Positions 1-11,100 of a stretch of 64,000 nucleotides of DNA are shown here, piece by piece. Within the stretch, counting starts at the first letter, position 1, and every line of letters begins with the position of its first letter. The stretch is taken from assembly GCA_964030475.1 (NCBI GenBank), contig CAXIPT010000007.1, positions 3,252,657-3,316,656 of the forward strand, read 5' to 3'. The stretch is from Tethya wilhelma. Its lineage: Eukaryota > Porifera > Demospongiae > Tethyida > Tethyidae. The position numbers and the translations under genes were made by a program. The notes under the pieces were generated by a model. It saw only the letters and a program-made list of their open reading frames with translations, did no database searches and was not told the origin of the DNA.

Positions 1-362
1 GAAGAAGAAGAAGAAGAAGATGGAGAAAATTGGAGGTTTGGCATACTTTAGTTTGTTACTTTAGCGATGGTTTTAGGCTATGTTTTTAGGCTCAATAGAA
101 AGAGAAAAGGCTAAATAGTAGCTTAAGAAGCCTTTTAGTGCCAAGTGCTCAGTTTTTGCAGAGTTATTCGCGTGAATATTTGTATTGGGCTAATGGTCCA
201 TCTGTGCCATTCCTGTGTACCCAGTACTACCGTACTGGGAATACTCTCAACGTGATATTCCCAGTACAGTAATACTGGGTACACAGAAATGGCTTGAATG
301 GCCCAACAAATATTCACACAAATAACTCCCCAAACACTGAGCACTTGGCACTAAAAGGCTTC
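1..362. repeat. Head-to-head pair of GAA-tailed repeat (family A) ends
   Basis: A GAA microsatellite at 1-20 leads into a repeat that ends near 243 in the imperfect palindrome CCCAGTACTACCGTACTGGG followed by AATA. At 262-362 the same terminal ~100 bp recurs in reverse orientation, so two element ends face each other across about 20 bp. The same repeat occurs at least ten more times in the window. No coding capacity is seen. Confidence 0.85.
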
Positions 363-1150
363 TAGATTTTGCAAAGTTGGCTATAAATCGAACCAGATAT
401 GGGCAGTCATCTTATTGTTCTGTCAACAGAGAAGGACCAGGATGAGAGTTTTCTTGAAAAGAAGAAACAAAATCGTCCAGGTTGTCTCAGTTTGCTACTT
501 ACTTAATTAGCTAACTAGGGTGCTTCTGCAGAGTGCTTTTTATCTTTATTAAACTTTTCGCGTTCGAAGCAGGGAGAAAATCTCGATGTTAGGCCCTGCA
601 AAACCAAGACAAGTTTCCTGTGCATCAGCGTTCTTGATAGCGCAGCCATGGTGCTACTTGGAAAAAAATGACGCATAAACTTATTTTAATGGCAAATCAA
701 TGCACACTTGACAGAAACACTATGAAAACTCGAATTTCTACTTTCCAAGAACAAGCTGTCTAAGGCTGTACTTTTAAGTTAAGATCATACAGTTCTGTTG
801 CTCAATTTTGGTAGATTTCTTGTGCTCATGAATTAATATCAATCACTATGCCCAGTAACCCTAAGCTCACCATCTACTCATGTCTCTCACTGAGTGGCTA
901 CAGTAAGCGTCAATAAAAAAGTTGCAATTAATGTTTCATATTACACTAATAAAACAGTTTGCCTGCAAGTGTTTCAGTTCAGTTTAGTGGAAATGGAGCA
1001 TAATTTGGATTGCATGATTTTGGCCATGTGAGAATGGTTTTCAGACACCTGTCAGCGTTGTTAGCTAAGTGAACAGTAAAAGTGAAGTAATAGTTCTATA
1101 AGCACTAAATTTTCCCCAAGCTATGGTTTACTCTTACATTTACGAAGCAA
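363..1150. other. Stretch without recognisable gene
   Basis: No convincing exon or complete element was recognised here. AT-rich, with stops in all frames. Confidence 0.5.
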
Positions 1151-1179
1151 AGACACAGAGCGCCCACTGTAGAGAAACT

Positions 1180-1620
1180 ACTAAGAAAGTAAGGCTTGCA
1201 AGCTTCGAGAAGTGTGATCCACAAGTTTGTCAGAAAGTTCTTGGCTAATAGAACTGTTCACAGACTGCTTGGTAGTGGAAGGCCATCCAGTATAACAGCT
1301 TAAGTGAAAAGAATAGTGGAAGAGCAAATGTGAGCAGATATGAGACAACAGCAGTCTAGCTTAAATTCACCATATACTGTACTTTGTAGCAAAGGATATT
1401 CACTCTCTATACTAAGATGTATAAAAAATCTTGGTGGGATGTTTTGTGGGAGTGCATACTACAAGTTGATCACGAAGGCAAACAAAGCGAACCAGCTAGA
1501 ATGGGCAGAGGATCACCACCATCCGTTTCCTTGCATTTTTTGTCATCTGAATGTAATACGGAAGAGTAACGGAAACTTTTTATTGATGCATACTGTAAAT
1601 ACAAGGCAAAAAGTGCCTTC
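1180..1620 (+). pseudogene. Tc1/mariner-like transposase relic
   Basis: Conceptual translation of the plus strand in shifting frames gives pieces typical of a Tc1-like transposase N-terminal region. A helix-turn-helix-like stretch (VRKFL) leads to an HRLLGSGRPS linker, then VKRIVEEQM, a GYSLSI segment, a GSAYYKLI segment and NQLEWAEDH, in the same order as in intact family members. Stop codons and frameshifts interrupt it, and the catalytic DDE part is not visible. The assignment rests on motif order, not on a search. Confidence 0.6.
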
Positions 1621-1639
1621 TCCGTATTAAAGCGGCCTA

Positions 1640-2660
1640 GCTATGATCCTTGTGAGGAGTGTTTTCGGAGTAAAAATTGCTTCTTAAGTCCAGGTGGCAT
1701 TTTTTTTTTAATGTGAAGAATGGCTACTCTATGGTCCAAACCGAAGGTACTTACGTTCATGAATCAAAATTATCTTGAAAGTGGTTGTGTAGAATCTCGC
1801 AAAATGCTGTAGTTTCTGAAATTTGATGATTGGGTGCTTCTCTGAGCGCTTAGCTTCAAAACTGCACCCATCAATCACGCCCTGTATAGTGTGCGTTATC
1901 TAGAAACAGTACAGCATGAATATGGACTCCAAGAAGGACTTGAGTTTGGCTGGCTTAGCTGCTTGGATAGGTAAGAAACTCAATGATTGCAAGTTGAATA
2001 TAGTGAGATAATACTTTGTGTAGAAGTATCCATCATAGTAGGTTAGTTGTGTGTTTTGTATCTATGCCTGAGGCTGCCAGCTAGCTACTGAGCATGATTG
2101 CAAATTACTACAAGCATCAAAGTGAATTTCTAAACAGAAGTTATTATAACTAGGTATGCATACTGACATGTTTTAATAGTTGTACATGCTAGTTTTGTGC
2201 GCCGAGGCTTATGCACCGTGGGTGCCTTCATTTTATTTGTAACATGTACAGTATACAGCAGAAGGCAAAACCTAGTTCCCATAGCGTTTCCATTCAACTA
2301 TGAATAAATGTGTATAACTGTAACATACACCAGTTGGCGAAACAGCAAAATGTGCAATATACTATACCAATGTTCCCAAACATGGTATGCACGTATAAAC
2401 AAAAATTGTCACAAAAAGGCAAAAACGGTACAATTTTATTTTAGTAACAAAACACCGCTTATATAATGACACAGTTTCTTTAACTAGCATTGTTCTCAGG
2501 CTCTCCACTTTGATCATTCACTCACAGAAAAGGAAGGGGAGGGCCTGGTCAGAAATATCACATGGGGATGGACATGTAATTTAAACAAAATGTGTATCCT
2601 AAGCAAACGCTTCAGGAACTGAACTTTCCCTATACCAATATGTTTCCTAACTAAAATCAC
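1640..2660. repeat. Dispersed repeat family B copy plus unassigned DNA
   Basis: Positions 1735-1890 match a repeat recurring near 21900, 34650, 36400 and 62090 (tracts 'acttacgttcatgaatc' and 'gcgcttagcttc'). Near 2195-2235 lies its other recurrent end, the 'gaggcttatgcacc...ggtgccttcatt' motif. Nothing coding was recognised. Confidence 0.55.
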
Positions 2661-2668
2661 AAGCATAC

Positions 2669-2832
2669 CATAGCAAGAATCCACTTTGCCTTGAGCTTAC
2701 TGTCACTACATAAATCTTCTGACGTGATTGGCTGTTGTAAACTCACAGTGTGCTTTTTCCAATTCCACTTGTACGTAGTTGATAGACCAGACAGTTCACC
2801 ATAATGAAACAGCAGGCTAAGAACATGTAATC
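2669..2832 (-). CDS. Candidate internal exon, gene not identified
   Basis: A good acceptor (pyrimidine-rich, ending TTCAG) at 2833-2834 opens a 164-nt reading frame without stops that ends at a GTATGC donor. It starts with two bases of a split codon and ends in phase 0. The 54 encoded residues are tryptophan- and lysine-rich (YKWNWKKH, LKAKWILAM) and look like real protein. It is on the KNL1 strand, downstream of the last confirmed KNL1 exon, so it could be part of that gene or of the next one. No family was recognised. Confidence 0.4.
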
Positions 2833-3154
2833 CTGAACAAATACAGCAACATGAATGCACATCATATAAGGCATGCATTTTCCCCACTTTTGTTGCTTTT
2901 TGGCCCAAAAAATTTACTACAATTGATCTTAGAACATAAAATTCCCTCCCCACTCCAACACCTAAATGCAACCCTGTAGGTGTCATTTAATAAATGTCAC
3001 TTAATGCACTTGTCAGGATATACGCTAAAACTTCATTCTATGATGGTCTGATGAAAACTATACAAATTGCATGATAAAACACAATGGATAACTGCACAGT
3101 GTAACATCAAATTGAAAAAGAATATAAAGAAAATATTGGAGGATATTTACCACT

Positions 3155-3758
3155 AGCCCTCCCTCCTCGAAACATAAGAAGGGAGAGAGCCTGGGAGCTG
3201 ACGTCATGCACGTGACCAAAAAGATAGAACTTAGGTGGTTTTACCTATCTTTATGGTCACCTACTTTAATGAGCATGGGCATATGATGAGCAAGCAATCG
3301 GACTGCCCATGATTTTACACCCCAAGGTCACCGTACTTTCAGAACTTTAGCTTTACAGAACTAAGTCTATGCATTAAGAGAGTCCAAACATGGAACAAAC
3401 AATTTTTTTAATCAAGTTAAGTGCCAGAACGTACCTGTGTCTTTGTTTAGTGATTAGTCAATTGAACCATATCTCACTCAAAAATAGTGCACTACTAGCA
3501 TGTTGCTATAGCTACTAAGTGACATGCTAGCAAGCAAATTTACATTGCTGTTGAGCGTTACAGCAGAGCACTACCAACAGAATACCAGTTTAGTTTCTTT
3601 GCTGCTGAACTCGAGGGAAAAAAATCTAGATTAGCATGCGGATTGTTGTCAATTTTGCCCACACTCATTAATTTTAGGCATGCATAACATGAGCTTCAAG
3701 TCTCTCTCCTTCCTTTCCGTGAGTGAAAGGTCAAAGGAGAGAGCCTGGATATGAGGCT
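3155..3758. mobile_element. TIR element, AGCCTCG family, copy 1
   Basis: The two ends are inverted repeats: a CCTCCCTCCTC...GAGAGAGCCTGG block at 3157-3205, and its reverse complement ending in GAGGCT at 3758. The same ends occur at 4834-5460 and 32073-32774. About 600 bp with no coding potential, so a non-autonomous DNA transposon. Confidence 0.6.
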
Positions 3759-4054
3759 AGATCACTACCAAAACGAGACTCAACTACATGCATGTGCAAA
3801 AAATTTACCTCCAATTATACCTAATTAATTCAAATTTGGTTTTAGAAAGGGATGATAACACAGTTACTGTAATAAACATTTAGCTGTAACTTGTATACAT
3901 GTATATGCTTTCCTAGAGAAAAAAAAACAACTTACAAGTTATTTGACTAAGTTGGAAGCACTATAATTATAATGAAAAAGCACCAAAGGAGCTCAACACT
4001 TGGTGCAATAGCAATATGCTGTATAGTTACACATATGCCAAGTAATACATTTAC

Positions 4055-4162
4055 CAGCTGGTATGAACTGTGAGATTGAGAACACTGTACGACCTTGCAG
4101 GATAGGCTATATATATAATCTACAACCAACTCAAGTTGATCACTAATTGAGGATGATCTGAA
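4055..4162 (-). CDS. Candidate internal exon, possibly KNL1 3' region
   Basis: The acceptor TTGCTGCATGCAG precedes an open 108-nt frame (36 codons, phase 0 at both ends) closed by a GTAAAT donor. It encodes a helix-like segment (SDQLELVVDYIYSL) followed by SCKVVQCSQSHSSYQL. Strand and position are compatible with the C-terminal part of KNL1, which in known family members ends in tandem RWD domains, but no diagnostic motif is visible. Confidence 0.4.
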
Positions 4163-4833
4163 CTGCATGCAGCAAGGTAGCCACTGATCAGTGCTGTGAC
4201 CAAACCTGTCATGAATGATTAGTTAATACCGATGTTTATAATAGAGTGTGTTATTGCTCGCTAAAATTACCTACAAAGTAAGTTAGTTTCCCATCAGGTC
4301 TATGTCAGTACAGTGTCTTTCAGTAAATTCTAAATAACACACATTAATAAAAGGGGGTGATCAGCACTCAGCTGACAGTAGGTACTGGTTTGGTCTTGAA
4401 GCCAATTTGTTATCATCAAAAGCCATATTTACATGGTGAGTGTACTTGTCATTGTACCATTAGTGCACGCTTCTGGGCAATGTACAGTAGACAGAACATT
4501 AAACTCACTGTACATTTACAAGGTATAGTCGTTAGGCCAGCTGTCGGCTCACAATATATAATATTCAGGAAGTACTACATGAATAGATTCCACTGCAAAC
4601 TTTACATTCATAGGTATGTATTAAATCTTTCAAGGTAAGTGTCAAATCTGGCAGACATTTCTATGCAAATTTACACTGCTGTTTTTCTAGGCCATTCCAA
4701 ATGGTAGTACTGAGATGTAAGTCAATTGGAACAATCTTTATGCCTAGTATAATTAACAATTTTGACACTAATCAGAAGCACTAAGATAGCACTTTAAGAA
4801 AATCCAGTCACAAAAACTTCCTTCCAGCACACT

Positions 4834-5460
4834 AGCCTAGCGCCCAGGCTCCTTCTTTGCGAATATTTCCTTTGAAAATAAGCAAGGAGAGAGCTTAGTA
4901 TCAAATATTATGTGCGTGAGTCACAGTCAAAGACACGTATTGGCTGACACAAGTTAAGTGGTACAAGACAAAACAAGACATTCACATGACCAAGTCTACG
5001 GCTTTAGCATTCTTTTCGCCAGTCTAAGAATAGTAAGAGAGGTATACTGTAAGTGGATGAAGATGGGATTAAAGAAGACCAAAGACAGTTAGTAGCATAT
5101 AATGAATGTCAATTTGACGGCAAAAAATACTAGCCTCTCGTATCACTTCTTTCAGTGCAGAATTCAGTCTCAATTCTTCTATCAGCCTTCAACAAGACAT
5201 GCAGACAAACTGAAAATCACAGATACTGAGCAAAAGGTTTATTGTTTACTAAATAGCTTAAAACAAGCACACAACAGTTTCTTTTCAAGTAATTTTTGAA
5301 TATGCATTTACATATTGTCAAAGTTTTCCTGGGAGTTACCACGAGCAGGACAGAATGGACAAAAATGCTTAAATTGTTACATGTGTCACGTGATATTTGA
5401 TAACAGGCCTCCTTATTATTGTAGGAAATATTTGCAAGGGAGGAGCCTAGAAACAAGGCT
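4834..5460. mobile_element. TIR element, AGCCTCG family, copy 2
   Basis: The left end AGCCTAGCGCCCAGGCTCC at 4834 and the right end GGAGCCTAGAAACAAGGCT at 5460 are inverted repeats related to those of the 32073-32774 element. The TIRs extend inward for tens of bases (GGAGAGAGCTTAGTATC and its counterpart GATAACAGGCCTCC). Small open frames inside are not convincing genes. Confidence 0.65.
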
Positions 5461-5464
5461 AGCA

Positions 5465-6520
5465 GCACACTACTCTAGCACTGGGATTGATCATAAATAA
5501 GTTGAATTTCGGTCTTTATTGACTGAATGCACCACCAACTAACAAACAGTACTATTACTTTGTATGGGCAGTACTACTAGGCATAGACATGATCTCTTCG
5601 AATAATAACCAGAAATATTGCCGAGGATTTTAATTTGATAATTAGACGGTCAAAGCCTAAATTACCAAATTTTAATCAGCCAATATTTTAGCCTATACAT
5701 GTACTATGTACACGTACGTGCAAATCGTCAAATTTAACTGGTCAATATCTTTATGTTCTACGGAGCAAACCATCAAATTTTTTGACTGCCAATATTCCGG
5801 CTATTATTACTATTATTATTATCTCATCAAACACGCCACCAAGAGACGCAACAAGGGAGGGGGGGGAGAAGGGCAATTCCATGAAAAGTGAAACCATAAT
5901 GTCAAATCTTACAAGTAGTCAAATCATAGCTTAACACATATAATTTTGAAGCTTAATGTGTGCATTTTTAGGTTCTTCCATCAGATTTTCAATTTTCCCG
6001 GTTTTCACTTAATTAGAGCTATATATCCGACACTACAAATAAAAACAGTATCCATGGCAGTAATGTTTATATAATAACAAATTGATTGATTATCCTAACA
6101 ACTACATGTATACAGCAACAAAAATGTATAATTGGATCCTCTAGGAGTTCCTTAAAATAGAGTATCAAATCTTAATTAATGGCAGCTGTCACTTGGCAAT
6201 TAGAGCTCTGTGTTTTAAATGTTAGGATCTTGTATTTCCATCACAGAATAATATCATTTATTGAGTTATTCGATCAACAGTATAGTATCATATCAAACAA
6301 ACTTGGATAATCTTATATATAGACTCCTAATGGGTACAACATCCTCACCTTAAAAAGAAACCACACCTACTACATTTGGCGTAAAAGCTGTGACGGAAGT
6401 ACAATTCATGTGTACTTCCGACACGTACTTCCGTTACAAAATAATAATGTGGTGTTATAGCTAGTGTTTTGAGCTCAGAGTGAATGAATAAACATCTTCA
6501 TTGCTAGATTAGAATCTGGT
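5465..6520. other. Stretch without recognisable gene
   Basis: AT-rich DNA with a TTATTAC microsatellite-like run near 5800 and a G-rich run at 5860. At 6388-6436 a short motif CGGAAGTAC occurs in direct and inverted copies. No exon with supported splice sites was found. Confidence 0.5.
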
Positions 6521-6615
6521 GGTTGGTGCATATGTACATAGCATGCAGTGAAGCTGCATTTGTTTGGTTGTCTATAATAGCTATAGTTTGTTTACAAATT
6601 CAGCTTGTAAGTACA

Positions 6616-7553
6616 ATGGCCAGAGCTAAGGAAAGACAAGCGAAACATAGAGCAAAAATAAGGGAGAACCCTGAGCTCTACAAAGCATATCTTGAGAAAG
6701 ATAGAAAACGACAGCTATCAAAGCTTCGAATGACAAAAGCCAAAATGTCTAATGCTGAGCGAGAGAGCATTCTACTGAAGGAGCGTGTCCGAATAAGAAA
6801 GATTCGTGCCAACAAAAAATCTGTTGAGCATCTTGGTGAGTGTAGCAACTCCGAATCTAGCCCATATCGGTCATCTCAATCACTAGGAAGAGCCATGAAA
6901 AAAGCTCGCACTAGCCAACCAAAGTCTCCTCAAAAGCAAAGATGTTTTGTAAGTAAACTTGCTGAGTCTGTTGGTCTAAAAGTGTCAACCACTAATGTAG
7001 CTCTTCTTCAGCATTGTGCCATGGATCTGCACTTAGCACTGATACCAAACAGTGTGTGATGGAGTTCTACAACAACAATGATAATTCGTGGCAAGCACCG
7101 GGGCATAAGGATCGGATTATTATTCGGGATACGGTAGAGAGAGAAAAATTGAAAAAACCTGAGCAAATCCGATATATGCTCATGTCTCTCAGAGAAGCCC
7201 ACAACAAATTCAAGGAGGACCATCCATCTCTCAAGGTTGGGTTGGCAAAATTCTGCGAATTACGTCCTGATCATGTGAAGTTGTTCGATCAGATCCCTCA
7301 TCAGGTGTGCATTTGCAGCTACCACGAAAATGTAAGGCTTCTGCTTTTAGCACTCAAGGATCATACTACTTTGGAGACAGATTTTGCCGCATTCATTGTT
7401 CAGGTCACATGTGATCCAAATGCGAAGGCAGCAGCAAGTGCTCTAAGTGTGTGAATTCCATCGACAAGTATGCTCCAGCCAATAGATTGGACAAACTATT
7501 GGGAGTTAAGAGTCCAGATTATATAGGGAGTTAGAGGCTGCATTGATGAATCT
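6616..7553 (+). pseudogene. Decayed mobile-element-type gene (basic N-terminus, LRPDHV/CICSYHENV motif)
   Basis: An ATG at 6616 opens a very basic, Arg/Lys-rich coiled segment (MARAKERQAKHRAKIRENPE). The frame must shift near 7015-7059 to continue into a region with KKPEQIRYMLMSLREAHNKF, LAKFCELRPDHVKLF and VCICSYHENVRLLLLAL, and again near 7430 to reach a CSKC pair followed by DKYAPANRLDKLLG; a stop at 7533 follows. This combination (helical linker, LRP.HV, cysteine-rich C.CxYHxN) matches my memory of multi-copy animal proteins that are mobile-element-associated, but I cannot name the superfamily. Two frameshifts in 900 bp argue for a dead copy. Part of its 3' flank (7520-7980) is a dispersed repeat. 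Confidence 0.6.
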
Positions 7554-7980
7554 ATGTTCCAAATCAGAGCTCTTAACTCATGAGTATAAGCAAGAAATGC
7601 TTGCATAAAGTCAAAAAATATGCGAAATTTAGTGCAAAAAAGTTAGGGATAGAAAATATAGCTTCCAGGGTGAGTTAAGGTCCCAAATTTGCTCTGTAAA
7701 TAGACAAAGAAATGACTTAGCATTGTACGAAGTTTGGTAGAGCAGGCCCCTGGCATTCGTCCAAACTGTTGCATTTTGTTAGCTAAAAGAGCATTTTAGA
7801 GCATTTTTGCAAACTTCTGCAGATTTATGGCTTTGCAAAATAACTACAGTGATACGGTGAAATTTTGATTTTCAAAAATGCTCGAAACCACCCAAATTCT
7901 GCTTGTTAGCAACAATTTTATGTACTTTTGACTGTTTGAAAAGATTTTTAAGAATGTTGGTCTCTTATGTGGTTGCACTC
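7520..7980 (+). repeat. Dispersed repeat, related in inverse to 26035-26519
   Basis: Tracts such as 'cagagctcttaactca', 'ggtagagcaggcccctggca' and 'tcttatgtggttgcact' recur in reverse complement at 26035-26430. The end at about 7980 corresponds to the left TIR of the 26035-26519 element, so this is probably the 3' part of a larger related transposon that carried the gene at 6616-7553. Confidence 0.7.
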
Positions 7981-8077
7981 TATGGTGTAAAGGATCCAAA
8001 CATTTCCATTCCAAATCTGACTATAATAACACTAGCAGCAGTTGCAAAGGGTGTACTGTACACATATCCAGACCTAC

Positions 8078-8190
8078 CATTTTGAGCAGCTTTTATTAGC
8101 TTTTCTAAGCTTTGCTTCACAGTTCCATGAGCTTTAAGGTAATCGTGATTAGACAACCTTGCTTGCAAACTGCCTATTACTTGTGTCAGC
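8078..8190 (-). CDS. KNL1: KNL1 exon 10
   Basis: 113 nt with a strong acceptor (TTGCTGTTTGCTTACACAG) and a GTAGGT donor. The phase (1 nt in, 1 nt out) joins exon 9 exactly. It encodes LTQVIGSLQARLSNHD and KQSLEKLIKAAQN, probably helical. Later exons must lie beyond the transposon relics at 6600-8000. Confidence 0.72.
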
Positions 8191-11100
8191 CTGTGTAAGC
8201 AAACAGCAAAGTATGTAATGGATGCAGGGATCAAGATTGAGCCAGGTATAAATAGTCAATAATATACATACAGTACATGTAGGTATCATAATTTTCGAGG
8301 AACAAATAACTATACATACAAAAACATACTACAAACCTGTTTTGGACAGTATAAATTACATCATTAAATGGCATCAGTGAACTATCAGGCCCTTCACTGT
8401 ATGATGAATTTGTAGGGTTATGTTCCGTTTGTACTCTCTCATGAACAATTGTCTGGTCACAGTTAAACTTGACTAAGAACTTTGAAAACGCGGATGGAGA
8501 CACCATAAGTCTTGGACAAGTATCATTAGACTTTGCTTCTTCTTGTAAGAAATCAATTTTAAAATCTGCTGTAGTATTTTGAACAGTACTATGATTAGCT
8601 ACTGCAGCTTCAGGTGTATAAATATCCATAGTATCATACTTTATACTGTTGGACTTAAGATTAGTTATAGCCTGGTCAATTTCTTGAAATCGAGGAGTTA
8701 GATCTTTACTATGAAAGTTCATAGCAGTGTCAGGGCAAGAATCAGTACAAGGAGTAGCTTCAACTTGACTGTCTAAGGAGGACTTATTCAAAAAGCAATT
8801 AGCAAAGGTCTCTGAAGAAATTCTACCGTCTTCTACAGGATGAAGCCAGACAAAGTCTGCACTTGTGAACTGAGTGGGTTGAAGAGAAGCTGTAGTATTA
8901 TCCAAGGTTTCATCTAACTGCATACTTACTTCTTTAATATTAGCAGCTTCTAATTCTGTTTTGTCTACATCTCCTTGGCTACAACAATGGTCCTTAAATT
9001 TTGACAGTTCTGATTCCTTGGATTCCTGTTCAACTGTCACCTCTAAAGACATTGCTGCACTGTTGTCTACACTAATAACAGAGTGCATTTTCATAGAAGA
9101 ACCGTTAGCTTGTTTGGTTTTAGAAGTGTTCGGTTCCATACATGTGAGGCTCATATCCACGAGAGTTAGCTCCATGTCACTGTGACAGTCTTGAGTTGAT
9201 ATAGTAGAATGAGGGTGATAACTGTCAAGATCAATAGACAATGACGGTTCAGATAGAGTACCATCATGGCAATCTGTCTTTTCACCTGTATATAAAAGAG
9301 AGTAAAATTAATAGTGATCCATGTATACATTAAATGATACAGGAACAAATACCCCAGACACACACAAAATTTAATTATCACTAATTAAATTTTCTCTCCT
9401 TTGACCAACTTTGCAAATGGTTGCCATACGTGCAAATTTAAGGAAAAAAAATTGCAACCGGTTAAGAGTGGTGGAAAATTCCCAATCTAGTATACCATTA
9501 TTTATTTGAACAAAAGCAGCGGCTATTATTAATGACAGCCTTCATCGGATGCGGCGTTTTTCAAGGGAGGCTACAATTCGAGTGAGGTGTTTATAAGTTC
9601 ACGCAATGCTCATATCACTGGAATTAGCCACACCTCCCAAACTTTTTAGCTGTTTCTCAGTTTGTGCTCCAACATATCTGCATGCTCAACTACTCTGAGC
9701 AAGAATGCTGCATCATAGCTTTGCTTTTTCTTCACTTTCCATTTCTAACACTTTAGACACTTCAGCAATTGCGGCAGGTACATGAAATACAAGTGCTTCC
9801 AGTTTGAGTCCCACCTACAAATGTTGTAATTATCATGAATAAAATTATTAGTGGCTACTAGTCAAAGGAGGCCACATTTCATCGCACATGATTGGTGCAC
9901 GGAGTTTATTCGAGGACTGCCCATCTATCTTGCCTGACAACAGTAACAATAGCATCAAGCAGCACGAATCATGCAGTGAGAATCACTAATTTCAACGTGG
10001 ATTCCAGATAAAACACACTAAAATCAATAGGCATCGCTTTGAAACTACAGTACCAACCAACTAAACAGTCGTTATGTGTGGAGGTAATTTTATTTGCAGA
10101 CAGGAAGTTTGTGGTTTGCTGGAATTTAATGTTTGCAAAACGCCATAAAAATTAGCTATCTTTGTCCTTCTGTATCTTGGGCTGTGAATGGTCTATGAAC
10201 TTGAAATAAAATTCATTTAATAGAGCAGCATATGGATTAACCATTGGCAGTTGCTCCATTTTCGAAAGTGGTAAATAAANTTGCAAAGTAATTCTCACAA
10301 GCTCCTAGGGTGTATAAGGGTTATTTTGTTCAGTGTGTATGCTGCATGGCATTACAACCTACATGCAGTACTTACCGGAACAAGTAAGCAGCAAGGTAGT
10401 CAAGAGGATTGAAAAGCTTCCTCCGCTGTAAGTATTATGATTATACAATAAACAACTAGGTTTGAAAGTATATAGTAAACTTACTTCAGTCTTTTTAGCA
10501 ACTTGCAAGGTCTCCTCCAATCCAGGGAGTAGTAAAGGAAAGATTTGTTGCTCAAGATAAGCAGTCGGTTCTGATGTGGTGGGCGTTAATTAGAAACAGG
10601 ATCCGTTACGAAAGTGAACTTATTCAACAGATACTCAGATAGCCTGCATGCATGTAATACATGCGAATAGCCAGCCATCCCTGGCATTGTTGGGTGTGGT
10701 GCCTTCTGCATGGTACTATAGAAAAATTTCTGATGCAGCAGAGCACATAGACTGCTGTCTTTGCAGTTATTTGAACTTTCAGTGCACTCTAATAATTCAA
10801 TAGTAATAATTTAAGGTGCATTAAAGTGGTATTCTTATATTCATTTTACATACATGCATATGTTAGTATACATTGCGATTTATTCTAGAGAGGGCAATGC
10901 CAAAATAAGAATTAATAAGGCAGTTTAGGGGCAGGGTCAGCACACAACCCTTACAAATTCAGCACTTTGACATTATAAATTATTGGGTTACCATATAGTC
11001 TTGTATGTGTGCTTACTTCGATATAATATGTAAGATGATGGAAGCCTCAGCATTTACTATGATGGGACACAGATGAAAACAGACTGTTCAAAATAGGTAC

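Noticed and set aside
5102..5500. Small frames on both strands inside 4834-5460
   Set aside because: They lie within a TIR element and overlap each other; no recognised domain.
10376..10570. Treating the Dpy-30-like exons as KNL1 exons
   Set aside because: KNL1 has no such motif, exon 8 joins exon 9 in phase without them, and including them leads to an early stop.
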